A program made the position numbers and the translations under genes. A stretch of DNA of 64,000 nucleotides from Flavobacterium eburneipallidum (GTDB lineage: Bacteria; Bacteroidota; Bacteroidia; Flavobacteriales; Flavobacteriaceae), in contig NZ_CP114291.2 of NCBI RefSeq assembly GCF_027111355.2, positions 248,001 through 312,000 on the forward strand, in the 5' to 3' direction. Shown here piece after piece: positions 1-9,436 of the stretch. The notes under the pieces are model-generated. The model saw only the letters and a list, made by a program, of their open reading frames with translations. It did not search any database and was not told where the DNA came from. The first letter of the stretch is position 1; each line of letters starts with the position of its first letter.

Positions 1-41
1 AGTATTAAAAAATACTTTATGATTTTTTGTACCATAACTCG

Positions 42-977
42 TTATTTTTTACCGTAAGCAATGTACTTGTCAATGTTTTCTTTGGTTACCACCTCAACAG
101 CGATAGGCAATTTTTTAGGAAAATCCTTTTTGCCCTTGAAATATTCATCGGCATAAGTGGCTGCAGTTTCGGCGATAACTTTAGGGAATTGCATGGCCGT
201 GGCCGTTAATTTTCCTTCCTTGATGGAATTGATGGCATCTTCTGCTCCATCAAAACCAAAAACTTTTACTTTATCGGCTTTGTTGGCGGCAACCAATGCT
301 TGGTATGCACCCATTGCCATAGCATCATTTCCACAAAAAACACCGTCAATATCGGGATGTGCTTGCAAAATAGATTCCATCACTTCCATCGCTTTGTTAC
401 GATCGAAATCGGCACTTTGTTGGGCCACCATTTTCAAACCTGGATAATTATCCACCGAACTATGGAAACCTTTCGAGCGATTCCAAGTGTTGTTGTCGGA
501 AACAATCCCCAATAATTCAACATAATTCCCTTTTTTGCCTAATGTGTCCACGAACAATTTTCCCAATTGCACGCAAGCCGAATAACTGTCCGAAAGGATT
601 TGCGAAGTCGCCGCATCGGTAGAATTAATTTCCCTGTCCATACAAAAAACAGGGATTCCAGCTGCTTTAGCTTTAGTAGCATTGGCAACAGAACCCGCTG
701 CATCTGTCGGATTGAATAAAATAGCGTCATAGCCCGAAGAAATGGCGTTTTCGAAATGATCGCTTTCCAATGCCGTGTTGTTTTGAGAGTCAAAAATCTT
801 GGATTCGTATCCTAATTCTTTTGCTTTTTTGGCGGCAGTTTCCGCTAAAAACACAAACCACGGATTGTTCAAAGTTGAAACTACAATGGCAATTTTCTTT
901 GGTTCTTCGGCTTTATCGGATTTTTTGCAGCTGGTTAAACTGGCAAAAAGTACTAAAGCTAACAGTAATTTTTTCAT
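42..977 (-). CDS. Sugar ABC-type periplasmic-binding lipoprotein (RbsB-like)
   Basis: This is a substrate-binding protein of the ribose/galactose (PBP1, LacI-like) class that would capture a monosaccharide in the periplasm. The 311-residue product starts [17 protein letters not shown], a lipoprotein signal with the lipidated Cys at residue 17. The start at 977 is preferred because an upstream in-frame ATG at 1022 would put 15 residues in front of this signal. Two Rossmann-like lobes are visible, with typical segments such as [14 protein letters not shown] and [10 protein letters not shown]. It is the last visible gene of a minus-strand operon with a split transketolase and a sugar isomerase, so it probably binds that operon's substrate. 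No permease or ATPase is visible; they could lie beyond base 1. The ligand cannot be read from sequence. Confidence 0.85.
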   Translation of the reverse strand: MKKLLLALVLFASLTSCKKSDKAEEPKKIAIVVSTLNNPWFVFLAETAAKKAKELGYESKIFDSQNNTALESDHFENAISSGYDAILFNPTDAAGSVANATKAKAAGIPVFCMDREINSTDAATSQILSDSYSACVQLGKLFVDTLGKKGNYVELLGIVSDNNTWNRSKGFHSSVDNYPGLKMVAQQSADFDRNKAMEVMESILQAHPDIDGVFCGNDAMAMGAYQALVAANKADKVKVFGFDGAEDAINSIKEGKLTATAMQFPKVIAETAATYADEYFKGKKDFPKKLPIAVEVVTKENIDKYIAYGKK

Positions 978-1029
978 AAAAATGGGTTGTTTTTTGGTTG
1001 TTAATAGATTTTTATATTTCAAATAATAA

Positions 1030-2001
1030 TTACTTTTTTCCGATTAATTGAAGTGCCGTTTCGGTCAAACCTTCTTCGGAAATTCCGTAATGATTCAATA
1101 TTTCGGTTTGCGAACCCGTTACGGTATATTCGTCGGGAATGCCCACAATTTTGAAAGGTTTATGAAATTGGTTTTCCAATAAAAAAGAGGCACAAGCTTC
1201 GCCTAAACCACCGTAAACGCTGTGTTCTTCGATCGTCATAATCGCACCTACTTCATTCGAAAGTGATTTCAATAAATTATAATCCAATGGTTTGATGGTG
1301 TGCATACTCACCACCGTAGCTTCGATATTGTGTTCTGTTTTTAACTTTTTTGCGGCTTGCAAAGCAGGATATACCGTTTCTCCAGTCGCGATTATGGCCA
1401 AATCTTTTCCTTTGGCAATGACTCTGCCTTTTCCGAATTCGAAAGTGTTTTCTTTGTCTTCCGTCAAAAGCGGCATTGGTTTTTTTCCAAAACGAAGGTA
1501 AAAAGGCTTGTTGATTTGACTGGCTTGTCGGATGGCTTGCTCGGTTTCGAAATTGTCCGCAGGTGCCACAATTATCAAATTGTTTATGGCTCTCAAAGCC
1601 GCATAATCGTGCAAACTGTGATGTGTTGAACCCAAGGCACCGTAACTCACTCCAGCGCTAATCCCAATCAATTTCACGGGATTATCGGAATAAGCCACAT
1701 CATTTTTGATTTGTTCGAACGATCGGGCAGCCAAAAAACAGGCTGGTGAAACAGCAAACGTTTTTTTGCCTGTAGAGGCCAATCCAGCAGCAACTCCCAC
1801 CAATACTTGTTCTGCGATTCCGACTTCTATGATTTGTTTTGGATATTTTTTTGCAAAAGGAACCAATTTTCCCGATCCTCTGGAATCGCTGGTAACGGCC
1901 AAAATATCTTGATCGTTTTCCGCCAATTCCTGCAAGGTCGAAGAAAAAACTTCGAGATTCGCTTTGGCATTATCTGCCGTAATTTCTACATGATTTCCCA
2001 T
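1030..2001 (-). CDS. Transketolase, C-terminal subunit
   Basis: The 323-residue protein is the C-terminal half of a two-subunit transketolase: a pyrimidine-binding domain (about residues 10-175, with [15 protein letters not shown] and the [16 protein letters not shown] segment) and a transketolase C-domain (about 190-310, with [13 protein letters not shown]). It would pair with the N-terminal subunit encoded 4 bp upstream to make a thiamine-diphosphate enzyme moving two-carbon units between sugar phosphates. Split transketolases are common in specialised catabolic operons, where the acceptor and donor differ from the central pathway. Neighbouring genes point to a dedicated sugar route rather than the housekeeping pentose phosphate pathway. 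Confidence 0.88.
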   Translation of the reverse strand: MGNHVEITADNAKANLEVFSSTLQELAENDQDILAVTSDSRGSGKLVPFAKKYPKQIIEVGIAEQVLVGVAAGLASTGKKTFAVSPACFLAARSFEQIKNDVAYSDNPVKLIGISAGVSYGALGSTHHSLHDYAALRAINNLIIVAPADNFETEQAIRQASQINKPFYLRFGKKPMPLLTEDKENTFEFGKGRVIAKGKDLAIIATGETVYPALQAAKKLKTEHNIEATVVSMHTIKPLDYNLLKSLSNEVGAIMTIEEHSVYGGLGEACASFLLENQFHKPFKIVGIPDEYTVTGSQTEILNHYGISEEGLTETALQLIGKK

Positions 2002-2005
2002 TATT

Positions 2006-2827
2006 CTAGTTGTTTGCTGCTGCCGTTAATTCTTCAATAGCTTGTGCATATTGTTCCTTGTTGGGAACTCCGTGATGCCAGCTCAATTGATTTTCCATAA
2101 AACTCACGCCTTTGCCTTTTACCGTGTGGGCAATAATCAAATTGGGTTTCCCTTTTTCGAATGGAAGACTGGCAAAGGCTTCTTGCAATGCTTTTACATC
2201 GTTGCCGTCCACGTGTTTCACTGCCCAGCCAAAGCTTTCGAACTTGGTGTCAACGGGATCGGTATTGCAAACATCGGCCGTTGGGCCTGAAATTTGCAAA
2301 GTATTTTTGTCAATAATGGCGCATAAATTGTCGAGTTTGTAATGCGCTCCCGTCAAAGCGGCTTCCCAATTGGAACCCTCGGGTAATTCGCCATCGCCCA
2401 ACAAGGTAAAAACACGATAGTCTTTATCGTCCAATTTTGCGGCAATGGCTGTTCCTACGGCAAGTGGCAAACCGTGTCCCAAAGCTCCCGTGTTTTGTTC
2501 GACACCTTTTATTTTGCGGGTGGGATGTCCAATATAATGGGATTTGTATTTACACAAAGTATTCAAATCGTCTTCGGGGAAAAATCCAACATCTGCCAAA
2601 ACCACAAAAAGAGCTTCCACGCAATGACCTTTACTTTGAATGTATCGGTCTCTGTCGGGAGACGTAAAAGTTGCTGGACTTACCTTGAGAACTTCATTGT
2701 ACAAAACATTGATAATGTCAATACTGGAAAGGCTTCCGCCGGTATGTCCGGCATTGGCACCAACAATATATTTCAATATTTTTTGACGGTATTGGTTCGA
2801 TTTTTCTATCAATAATCTTGTGTTCAT
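2006..2827 (-). CDS. Transketolase, N-terminal subunit
   Basis: This is the thiamine-diphosphate-binding half of a split transketolase (273 residues). The cofactor motif GDGELPEGSNWEAAL begins at residue 144 and is followed by IIDKN; the GHTGGSLSS and GALGHGLPLAVG segments are also typical. The start at 2827 (MNTRLLIEKSNQYRQ) is chosen because the longer reading frame runs back into the preceding isomerase gene without adding conserved sequence. The stop lies 4 bp before the start of the C-terminal subunit, so translation is probably coupled. The isomerase gene ends 7 bp upstream. Confidence 0.88.
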   Translation of the reverse strand: MNTRLLIEKSNQYRQKILKYIVGANAGHTGGSLSSIDIINVLYNEVLKVSPATFTSPDRDRYIQSKGHCVEALFVVLADVGFFPEDDLNTLCKYKSHYIGHPTRKIKGVEQNTGALGHGLPLAVGTAIAAKLDDKDYRVFTLLGDGELPEGSNWEAALTGAHYKLDNLCAIIDKNTLQISGPTADVCNTDPVDTKFESFGWAVKHVDGNDVKALQEAFASLPFEKGKPNLIIAHTVKGKGVSFMENQLSWHHGVPNKEQYAQAIEELTAAANN

Positions 2828-2834
2828 AATGCCA

Positions 2835-4253
2835 TTATTTTGATTTTGAATGGTTGTAAACTTCCCAACCCATATAATTTCCAAGTGCTTCCTCAAGGAT
2901 AGCTGCGGTTTTGGAAGCATTCATCACCACGTGATGTTCGAAACCGTTTTTGCACACATATTGCATCAAGTCTTGCAATCCATCGATTTGAGCAACGGCC
3001 CTGTTTCCAAAAGTATTCAATGGGTCATCAGTCAATTCGCCTTCTCCCAAATATACTTTGATGACTCCTTTAGGATCGTCGGTGCTGATTCTTCCGTAAG
3101 TCAATGGCGAAGCTGGCGTGCGACCGTCCAATGCGCCATAAGTATTTTCTACTCCAACCGTTGTCCCTAAAATGGGAGCATTGCTGATTTGAATGTCAGG
3201 CAAGAATGATTTTGCCCAGTTTCCGCAGTGAAAAAGCACGCATTTTTCATCATCATCCGCATAATTGTTGTTCCAATCCACCAAAGCACTTGGCGAACCC
3301 GAAGCCAATTGCATCGCATACATTGTCAAAGTTCCGGTAACGTCCACTTCGCAGGCACTTGGCAACATATTTTCGCTCATCATACTCATACTCGTACACA
3401 CGTTGCAACCGTAATTTTGCTGCAAGGAAGTCCAACATTGAATGGCTGTGGCATCCAAGAAATTGTCGTCCATAAAATGTTTCAAAACCACATCGAGTTT
3501 TGCAATTTGAATCATCGCTTCATCAGGTGTTTTTCCTTTTGGAGCATAAGCCAAAATTTTGTCCAAATGTTCTTTTACTTCGGGATGGTCTTTGGTCAAT
3601 TTATTGGCATTACCCAAAATTTCGGACAAATCCACTGTGGTTACCGAAATCCCGTTGCGTTGCAATATTTTCTCGCTGTATCTCACGGTATTAAATCCGC
3701 CCGGTCTTGCTCCAACGGCTCCAATTCTCACTTTTCGTAAACCTCTCACCACGCGACAAACTGCCACGAAATCGGTTAATTCTTTGGCGAAAGCCGGGTC
3801 TTTTGGATGCAAAACGTGATTGTCGGTAAGCGTATATTTTATTCCAAATTGATACAAGTTGTTGCAAACCGAAATCTTGCCACACCAAGAATCTCTTCTT
3901 CGGGCAACGTCCAATTTGGTCAATTCGTCTGGATAGGCCTGAATCAAGACCGGCACGTTCAAATCGGCCAGTTTCAAGGTTTCGGCCACACCACGTTCGT
4001 CCCCGAAATTCGGAAGGATTACCAAAACTCCGTTGATTTCGTCAGCGTGTTTCTTGAATAATGCCGCACATTTTTGGGCATCTTTGAAAGTTTCCACTCC
4101 GCCTAATTTGGTGTCTTCTTCTCCAAGAATAACGTAGTTGAGTTTCAGTTTTTCGAATTGTTCGATTACGTCCAATCGGGCTTCTGCTACTAATTTGTCT
4201 GGAAAAAAATCTCTATTGCCTATAATGATGCCAATGCTTGCTTTCTGTTTCAT
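2835..4253 (-). CDS. L-fucose/L-arabinose isomerase-family protein
   Basis: The 472-residue protein resembles the fucose/arabinose isomerase fold: an N-terminal substrate-recognition part (IGNRDFFPDKLVAEAR, VLVILPNFGDERGVAETL), a middle GARPGGFNTVRYSEKIL segment and a C-terminal part containing ALVDWNNNY and FHCGNWAKSF. Family members interconvert an aldose and a ketose with a divalent metal. It lies directly downstream of a DeoR repressor gene and upstream of a split transketolase, so the likely role is to supply a ketose for phosphorylation and transketolase cleavage. No sugar kinase is visible in the window. The substrate is not determined; a pentose, a branched sugar such as apiose, or a deoxy sugar are all possible. 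Confidence 0.75.
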   Translation of the reverse strand: MKQKASIGIIIGNRDFFPDKLVAEARLDVIEQFEKLKLNYVILGEEDTKLGGVETFKDAQKCAALFKKHADEINGVLVILPNFGDERGVAETLKLADLNVPVLIQAYPDELTKLDVARRRDSWCGKISVCNNLYQFGIKYTLTDNHVLHPKDPAFAKELTDFVAVCRVVRGLRKVRIGAVGARPGGFNTVRYSEKILQRNGISVTTVDLSEILGNANKLTKDHPEVKEHLDKILAYAPKGKTPDEAMIQIAKLDVVLKHFMDDNFLDATAIQCWTSLQQNYGCNVCTSMSMMSENMLPSACEVDVTGTLTMYAMQLASGSPSALVDWNNNYADDDEKCVLFHCGNWAKSFLPDIQISNAPILGTTVGVENTYGALDGRTPASPLTYGRISTDDPKGVIKVYLGEGELTDDPLNTFGNRAVAQIDGLQDLMQYVCKNGFEHHVVMNASKTAAILEEALGNYMGWEVYNHSKSK

Positions 4254-4269
4254 ATTTGTATTTTCTTTT

Positions 4270-5034
4270 TTATTGTGCTACAATTATTTCTATTTCGTTG
4301 TCTTTGAATACTTGTTTGTCACGCTCTTTGATTCCTGAATCGGTAATGACATAATCAATGAGCGATAATGCGCCAAGGCTGGCCAATGAACTTTTTCCGA
4401 TTTTGGTAGAATCGGCGACCAAAAACGTGGTTTCTGCTGCATCTATCATTGCTTTTTTAACCACGATATCACTGATGCTCGGATACGTCAAACCTGCTTT
4501 TAAGGACAATCCTGCGGTAGCCAAAAAAAGTTTATTGACATTCAATCCTTTAAAAAAATCAGCCGCTTTTTGACCTGTTAAGGATAAAGTAGGCGGTTTA
4601 AATTCGCCTCCGGTTACAATCAATTCAATGCCGGGTTCGGTTCCCAACATCAAGGCGATGTTTAAAGCGTTGGTAATCACCGTCAGATTTTTGAAGCCTT
4701 TCAATTTCTTGGCGATTTCCGTGGTAGTCGAACCAGAATCCAAGATAATGCTGTCGCCACTTTCGATATATTCGAGACATTTATTGGCGATTGCTTCTTT
4801 TTTGTCCAAGTTCTCCTGATTCGAAAGCGAAAAACTGCGCACTTGGTCTTCGATATTCTTCAGATAAGCTCCGCCGTGTTCTCGCAACAGCAAACCTTCT
4901 TTTTCCAACTTTTCCAAATCTTGCCGGATGGTCACTTCGGTCACCTTGAACAGCTTGGCTAGGTTGATTACTTTGGCAGAACCGTCTTCGGCCAAAAGTT
5001 CCAATATTTTGTCTTTTCTCTGTTGAGGAAGCAT
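4270..5034 (-). CDS. DeoR-family transcriptional repressor
   Basis: The 254-residue protein has the DeoR layout: an N-terminal winged helix-turn-helix (residues 1-57, MLPQQRKDKILELL ... VTEVTIRQDLEKLEKEGLL ... REHGGAYL) and a sugar-phosphate-sensing DeoRC domain (about 75-235, with ILDSGSTTTEIAKKL, TNALNIALML and FLVADSTKIGKSSLASLG). DeoR proteins usually repress the adjacent sugar operon and are released by a phosphorylated sugar intermediate. It is the first gene of the minus-strand operon with the isomerase and transketolase, 16 bp upstream of the isomerase, and probably autoregulates that unit. Confidence 0.9.
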   Translation of the reverse strand: MLPQQRKDKILELLAEDGSAKVINLAKLFKVTEVTIRQDLEKLEKEGLLLREHGGAYLKNIEDQVRSFSLSNQENLDKKEAIANKCLEYIESGDSIILDSGSTTTEIAKKLKGFKNLTVITNALNIALMLGTEPGIELIVTGGEFKPPTLSLTGQKAADFFKGLNVNKLFLATAGLSLKAGLTYPSISDIVVKKAMIDAAETTFLVADSTKIGKSSLASLGALSLIDYVITDSGIKERDKQVFKDNEIEIIVAQ

Positions 5035-5095
5035 ATTAATTTTCTATAAAGAGTTTGTTTAAACCAAAAACAACCTTTCGTTTGTTTTCGATTTT

Positions 5096-5103
5096 CAAAT
5101 ATA
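5096..5103 (-). promoter_or_regulatory. Candidate -7 promoter motif for the DeoR operon
   Basis: On the minus strand the bases read TATATTTG, matching the Bacteroidota TAnnTTTG -7 element, about 60 bp upstream of the DeoR start. No convincing TTG element lies at the usual distance upstream, so the call rests on one motif. Confidence 0.4.
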
Positions 5104-5250
5104 ACAACAAAAAAGAAAGATAAACGAAAATTATAGTTAATTTTTTTATGGGATTAAGAAAAAAATGATAGTTATTGGAAAAATCTGTTTTTTTAAACCA
5201 TATAAGACATATAAGGTCATTTAAGTTAGAGTTATTTGGAATATATAAAA

Positions 5251-5281
5251 CCAAAAAAGGCTCACATTGCTGCGAGCCTTT
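5251..5281 (-). terminator. Rho-independent terminator after the PL1 gene
   Basis: An 8-bp stem (AAAGGCTC / GAGCCTTT) with a short loop is followed on the minus strand by a T run. It lies about 25 bp past the stop of the pectate-lyase-like gene and would end the long minus-strand PUL transcript. Confidence 0.8.
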
Positions 5282-5304
5282 CGTGTTTTTGATTCAATCG
5301 AAAA

Positions 5305-6711
5305 TTATTCTTTTATAAATTTTAAAGTTGTGGAAGCTTCCCCAATTTTGATGGTACACAAATAAATTCCTTTGGCTAGTGTTGCTACATTAACAGATAA
5401 TTTATCATTAGACGACACATTCTTTTTGGAATTAGAAAGCACTTTTGCCCCAGTCGTTGAATATAAATCTATTGTTACTTCTCCTGAAATAACATCTGAT
5501 AATTCAATGTTTAAAATATCAGAAGCAGTTGTTGGATATAATTTCACCCCATTTAAAGCGTAATCTTCTAGACCTAAATTAGGACAATTAGTAGAAATCA
5601 CTCCCGTTGCCGAAACTTGCAAGGTTGCTCCTGCTCCACAACTAGCATTGGAAACATAAGCCGCAACATTCGCTACCGGCAATACAGTGTAATTATAAGT
5701 TGGTTTTACAGCCGTTAATTTATCCAAACCTGTAACAACTGTTGGAGTTGTTCCTTTAGTGCAACCATCAAATTTTACGGAAGTAGTTCCAGAACCTTCG
5801 GTAACTGGACTCGAAATATTACTATTACCCGTAGCACCCACTTGTTCAAAATTACAATTCTCTACATAACAAGTCGTACCGCTATTTCCAGCACCCAAAC
5901 CAACAGCAGAAGCTCCTGAAACGCTAGTTTTGAAATAACAATTTAGCACGTGCAACTCGGCATTTCTGGCTCTTGGCATTCTGGCCTTACAACCTTCTGC
6001 CCAATAACAATTTTTAAATGTAACACTAAATCTACCATCAGAAGAAGGTAAGTCAGTAATTCCTGAACCTACTAGATTAGTAAAACGATGATCGGCAGAA
6101 CCACCGGTTCCTCCTGCAATAGCAGGTTTAAGATAAGTAAATTTACACCAAGAAACGGTTGTGTTGTCCGCTTGCCCTTTAATATCAAAATTGCCGTCCA
6201 TTCCGTCTTGAAACTCACAATGATCGACCCAAATATTTCTGCCTTCATTGGTTAGCAAATCTCTACCATCTGCGTCAAAAGCTCCTGGTCCTTCGAAAAT
6301 AAGATTTCTGACAATAACATTATTTGAACCTGATTTAATATACAAAATTCCTGAATTAGCAGCAGATGTCGAAGAATCACTCGCCGATGGAGGAGTAGAA
6401 GTTATGGTTATTTTAGTGTTTCTTAATTTTGCTCCTGGCAATCCAATAATGGTTCTGTTGGTCAACAAAACACTAGTGTAATCACAGTCGATAACTCCCG
6501 AAACCAAAATCACGGCATTGGTCGTTGCTGTTGAATTTAGGGCATTTTTTAGGGCAGTGTAGGTTGTCACTGTTATCGTGTTGGAAGCTGTTGGCGTTCC
6601 AGCTCCTGTGGCAGTTGCTCCAAAACCTTCTGGAGTTGGCATATAATAATTTTGAGCAGCAAGACTGCAAAAGCCTAATACAAAAAGGCTTAAAAATAAT
6701 AATTTTTTCAT
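5305..6711 (-). CDS. Pectate lyase family 1-like protein with T9SS sorting domain
   Basis: The 468-residue secreted protein has a signal peptide (residues 1-20), a right-handed beta-helix and a C-terminal T9SS type-A sorting domain (about 385-468, ending TLKFIKE). Polysaccharide lyase family 1 hallmarks are NIWVDH (residues 159-164) and the RMPRAR motif (244-249), which contains the arginine that acts as base in pectate lyases. PL1 enzymes cleave polygalacturonate by beta-elimination. It follows the GH5 gene on the same strand after 174 bp, so it may have its own promoter. Its presence beside a mannan locus suggests action on plant cell wall where pectin masks mannan. Pectin specificity is inferred, not demonstrated. 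Confidence 0.82.
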   Translation of the reverse strand: MKKLLFLSLFVLGFCSLAAQNYYMPTPEGFGATATGAGTPTASNTITVTTYTALKNALNSTATTNAVILVSGVIDCDYTSVLLTNRTIIGLPGAKLRNTKITITSTPPSASDSSTSAANSGILYIKSGSNNVIVRNLIFEGPGAFDADGRDLLTNEGRNIWVDHCEFQDGMDGNFDIKGQADNTTVSWCKFTYLKPAIAGGTGGSADHRFTNLVGSGITDLPSSDGRFSVTFKNCYWAEGCKARMPRARNAELHVLNCYFKTSVSGASAVGLGAGNSGTTCYVENCNFEQVGATGNSNISSPVTEGSGTTSVKFDGCTKGTTPTVVTGLDKLTAVKPTYNYTVLPVANVAAYVSNASCGAGATLQVSATGVISTNCPNLGLEDYALNGVKLYPTTASDILNIELSDVISGEVTIDLYSTTGAKVLSNSKKNVSSNDKLSVNVATLAKGIYLCTIKIGEASTTLKFIKE

Positions 6712-6885
6712 TGTGTAAAAGTGGTTAGTTCAATAGATGCGGCGCAAATTACAACAAAAAACAATATATGTAATCGATTGCATAAAATTTATTGGTTTTT
6801 TACACACTATTCATAAAAAAAAACTTTTTATTAAGATAATCCTTTGACTCTTAACAAAAAGTGCTTTGTGAAAAGCAGTAAATAC

Positions 6886-7854
6886 TTACTGTCTTTTAGG
6901 ATTGTATTTTCGTAAAAATTCCCTCGTTTTTAGACCTGATTCTTTCAAATCTTCGTCCCTCCATTTTCCCTTTGATTTTGCTGATTTTTTGAGCATCGAA
7001 CAGGTTTCGTCCTTGTCGGAAATGGACCAAGTGATCCAGCTAATTTTTCTTTCTTCCATCCAATCGATGTATTCCTGCCAAGATTTGTAATCCATTGGGC
7101 CGTCGCCTGTGGCTTCCATTCCTGCTGATTCAGAAACAAAAATAGGCAAGCCACTTTTCAGGGCTTCGTCGGTTCGATCTCGCAATTCTTTTTTGTGGGT
7201 TGCGGCATAAAAGTGCATTGTGTACATCAAATTTTCATAGCCTTTTATTGGATCGGCAGCTGGAAGATGTACATCTTGATCCCAATGTGGCGAACCAATC
7301 AAAATAATATTATCCGGATCATTGGCACGAATTACCTTAATTATCGCTTCAGAATAGGCTTTTACTTCCGACCAAGTTTCTTGATCTGGTTCATTAAAAA
7401 TCTCATAAATTACATTGGGATACTTTCCATATTTTTTGGAAATTTCATCAAAATAATTCGTGGCTTCTTTTAGATTAATGTTGTGACTGTGCCAATCGAT
7501 AATCACATAAATATCGGATTTAATTGCCCCTTTAATGACTGCTTCGATTTTATCTTTGGAAAACTGTGATTCTTTTTGATACGAATGTTCGCCAACTTCG
7601 ATACCCATTGCGGCACGAACAATGTTGCAATTAAAATCATTTTTGAGCCAAGCCACCGCTTTTTGATTATAAAACCTGGGCCACATACTATGCCAGCCCA
7701 AACTGACTCCTCTCAAAACAATTGGGTTTTGATTTTTATCAACCAACTGCGTTACTTTTACTGAAAGTTGCCCGTGTTTCTCGACGAATTGTGCGTTTGA
7801 GAAACAACAAACGAACACTAATACAACTGTAAAGATTTTAGATTTTGCAAACAT
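6886..7854 (-). CDS. GH5 subfamily 2-like endo-beta-1,4-glucanase
   Basis: The 322-residue product has a signal peptide (about residues 1-22) and a single GH5 catalytic domain. RAAMGIEVG (80-88), VIIDWHSHN (118-126) and IYEIFNEP (149-156) follow the pattern of subfamily 2 cellulases. The predicted acid/base is Glu155 and the nucleophile Glu242 in PIFVSESAG, where most relatives have a TEWG- or TEFG-like sequence. GH5_2 enzymes cut beta-1,4-glucan and often glucomannan, so it may attack glucose-containing stretches of galactoglucomannan. It lies 10 bp downstream of the alpha-galactosidase gene and is evidently in the same operon. Confidence 0.85.
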   Translation of the reverse strand: MFAKSKIFTVVLVFVCCFSNAQFVEKHGQLSVKVTQLVDKNQNPIVLRGVSLGWHSMWPRFYNQKAVAWLKNDFNCNIVRAAMGIEVGEHSYQKESQFSKDKIEAVIKGAIKSDIYVIIDWHSHNINLKEATNYFDEISKKYGKYPNVIYEIFNEPDQETWSEVKAYSEAIIKVIRANDPDNIILIGSPHWDQDVHLPAADPIKGYENLMYTMHFYAATHKKELRDRTDEALKSGLPIFVSESAGMEATGDGPMDYKSWQEYIDWMEERKISWITWSISDKDETCSMLKKSAKSKGKWRDEDLKESGLKTREFLRKYNPKRQ

Positions 7855-7864
7855 CTCTTTTAGT

Positions 7865-9100
7865 TTAAGGAATTAATTTCAACGTGATTACATCGTGAGC
7901 TATAATATCGCCTGTAAAATTCTTTTTGGTTGTTCCTGCTTCTTTGTTTTTCCAAAGGTCTTTGATTTTGAAAATAGTTTTGTTAAAATCGGCTTCGTAA
8001 CCAAAATCAGCATCTTTAATTGGGTTTTTCTTCCAATCGAAATTGATTTTTTTAGGCAATTCGGTTCGGTTCAAGAAAGTAATTGCCCAAGCGCCATCGG
8101 ATAAGGGTTTTACCCAAACCTCAACACCATCTTCTACCGTTAATTTGAATCCTTGAATTCCTAATTTATCCTGATCAACTGCAATTAGATTTTTATTGGT
8201 CAAAATAGCCAATGTTTCTGGTTCCATTTTTCGAAAATCATTTCCAGCAATAAGTGGCGATGCCATCATACACCACATCGCAAAATGAGAGCGGTCTTCT
8301 ATAGTTGTCATTTCATTACCCACTTCCATCATATCAAAATCGTTCCAATGGTCTGGACCTGAATATTTACGAATGTCTTTTCGCATTTCGACAATTTTCA
8401 TAAATCCCCATGATGACCAATTTTCGGGATGTTTGAATTCGCAATCGAAACAAGGATAAATATCGCCAGAAATTCTCCAAAGATTTCCCACAGGTTCGCC
8501 CCATTCCCACGGTTGATTGTCGCCCCATTCGCAAAGGCTAAAAACAATAGGTCTTCCGGCTACTTTCAATGCATTACTCATTGTCGTATAAGCTTCTTTG
8601 GCCGTGATTCCAGCAGTGTTACACCAGTCGTATTTTAGGAAATCGATTTCTAATTTGGCATAAAAACGAGCGTCTTGGTATTCGTAACCACGAGTTCCGG
8701 GATAACCCGCACAAGTATGTGTTCCAGCGCAATTGTACAAGCCGAATTTCAATCCTTTGGAATGCACATAATCTACAATGGCTTTCATTCCGCTTGGGAA
8801 TTTTACTGGGTCTGGAATTAAATCGCCATTTTCATCTCGTTCTTTGGTCATCCAGCCGTCATCGAGTACAATATAGTTGTAGCCAGCAGCAGCCATTCCA
8901 GACGAAACCATTATATCTGCTGTTTCTTTGACTAATTTTTCGTCGATATTGGTGGCGAAGGTGTTCCAAGAATTCCAACCCATTGGCGGCGTCATTGCCA
9001 AGCCTTTGAATTTTCCAAATTCCTGCTTTCTGGTATTTCCTTGAGCAAAACCTAGAATTGTTGTTGCAGATAAAAGTAGTGTTAAAAGTAATTTTTTCAT
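7865..9100 (-). CDS. GH27 alpha-galactosidase
   Basis: The 411-residue exported enzyme (signal peptide about residues 1-20) is a GH27 alpha-galactosidase that would remove alpha-1,6-galactose branches from galactomannan. Clear family segments are TPPMGWNSWNTF (37-48), the LDDGW loop (79-83), FLKYDWCN with predicted nucleophile Asp158, and WRISGDI with predicted acid/base Asp213. The C-terminal part is a beta-sandwich. It sits between the GH2 and GH5 genes on the minus strand. The 336-bp gap to the GH2 gene holds repeats, so transcription may be modulated there. Confidence 0.93.
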   Translation of the reverse strand: MKKLLLTLLLSATTILGFAQGNTRKQEFGKFKGLAMTPPMGWNSWNTFATNIDEKLVKETADIMVSSGMAAAGYNYIVLDDGWMTKERDENGDLIPDPVKFPSGMKAIVDYVHSKGLKFGLYNCAGTHTCAGYPGTRGYEYQDARFYAKLEIDFLKYDWCNTAGITAKEAYTTMSNALKVAGRPIVFSLCEWGDNQPWEWGEPVGNLWRISGDIYPCFDCEFKHPENWSSWGFMKIVEMRKDIRKYSGPDHWNDFDMMEVGNEMTTIEDRSHFAMWCMMASPLIAGNDFRKMEPETLAILTNKNLIAVDQDKLGIQGFKLTVEDGVEVWVKPLSDGAWAITFLNRTELPKKINFDWKKNPIKDADFGYEADFNKTIFKIKDLWKNKEAGTTKKNFTGDIIAHDVITLKLIP

Positions 9101-9436
9101 TTTATGTATTTTTTAATGATGGTGTTTTATTATCCAAAATGTCATTGAATTAAATAAATCCAGCGGATTTCAATGTTTATAGCAACCAAGATTCCATACG
9201 ATACCAACTCCAGCGGGGTTGCATTATTTAGAATGATACGACCCTGCTAGGGTCGTTGCCTCAATCGGATATTATTTCTATAAATATTTGACCTTTCCAA
9301 GGTCTTTTAAATTATTAAATTGAGATAAACTAAAGACTATTATTTTACTGCATTTATTTTTAATTCAGATTTTTTAAGTCTTATTTGACCTTTCCAAGGT
9401 CTTTTAAATTATTAAATTGAGATAAACTGAAGACTA
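9101..9436. repeat. Gap holding short palindromes and a 97-bp tandem duplication
   Basis: No gene is visible in these 336 bases. They hold short palindromes with 3-base loops: 9205-9221 (CAACTCC/GGGGTTG), 9239-9255 (CGACCCT/AGGGTCG), 9290-9304 and 9387-9401 (both GACCTT/AAGGTC). The last two are duplicates, because 9285-9381 and 9382-9478 form a near-identical direct repeat with a period of 97. The second copy covers the 3' end of the GH2 gene; the first is a displaced relic of it. Confidence 0.9.

Noticed and set aside
3228-3740. 170-codon open frame on the plus strand within the isomerase gene
   Set aside because: It is antisense to a well-supported gene and its translation is low-complexity His/Cys/Phe-rich, typical of a shadow frame.
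5036-5254. Small minus-strand frame between the DeoR and PL1 genes
   Set aside because: No ribosome binding site, no similarity recognised, and it covers the probable DeoR promoter; more likely leader sequence.
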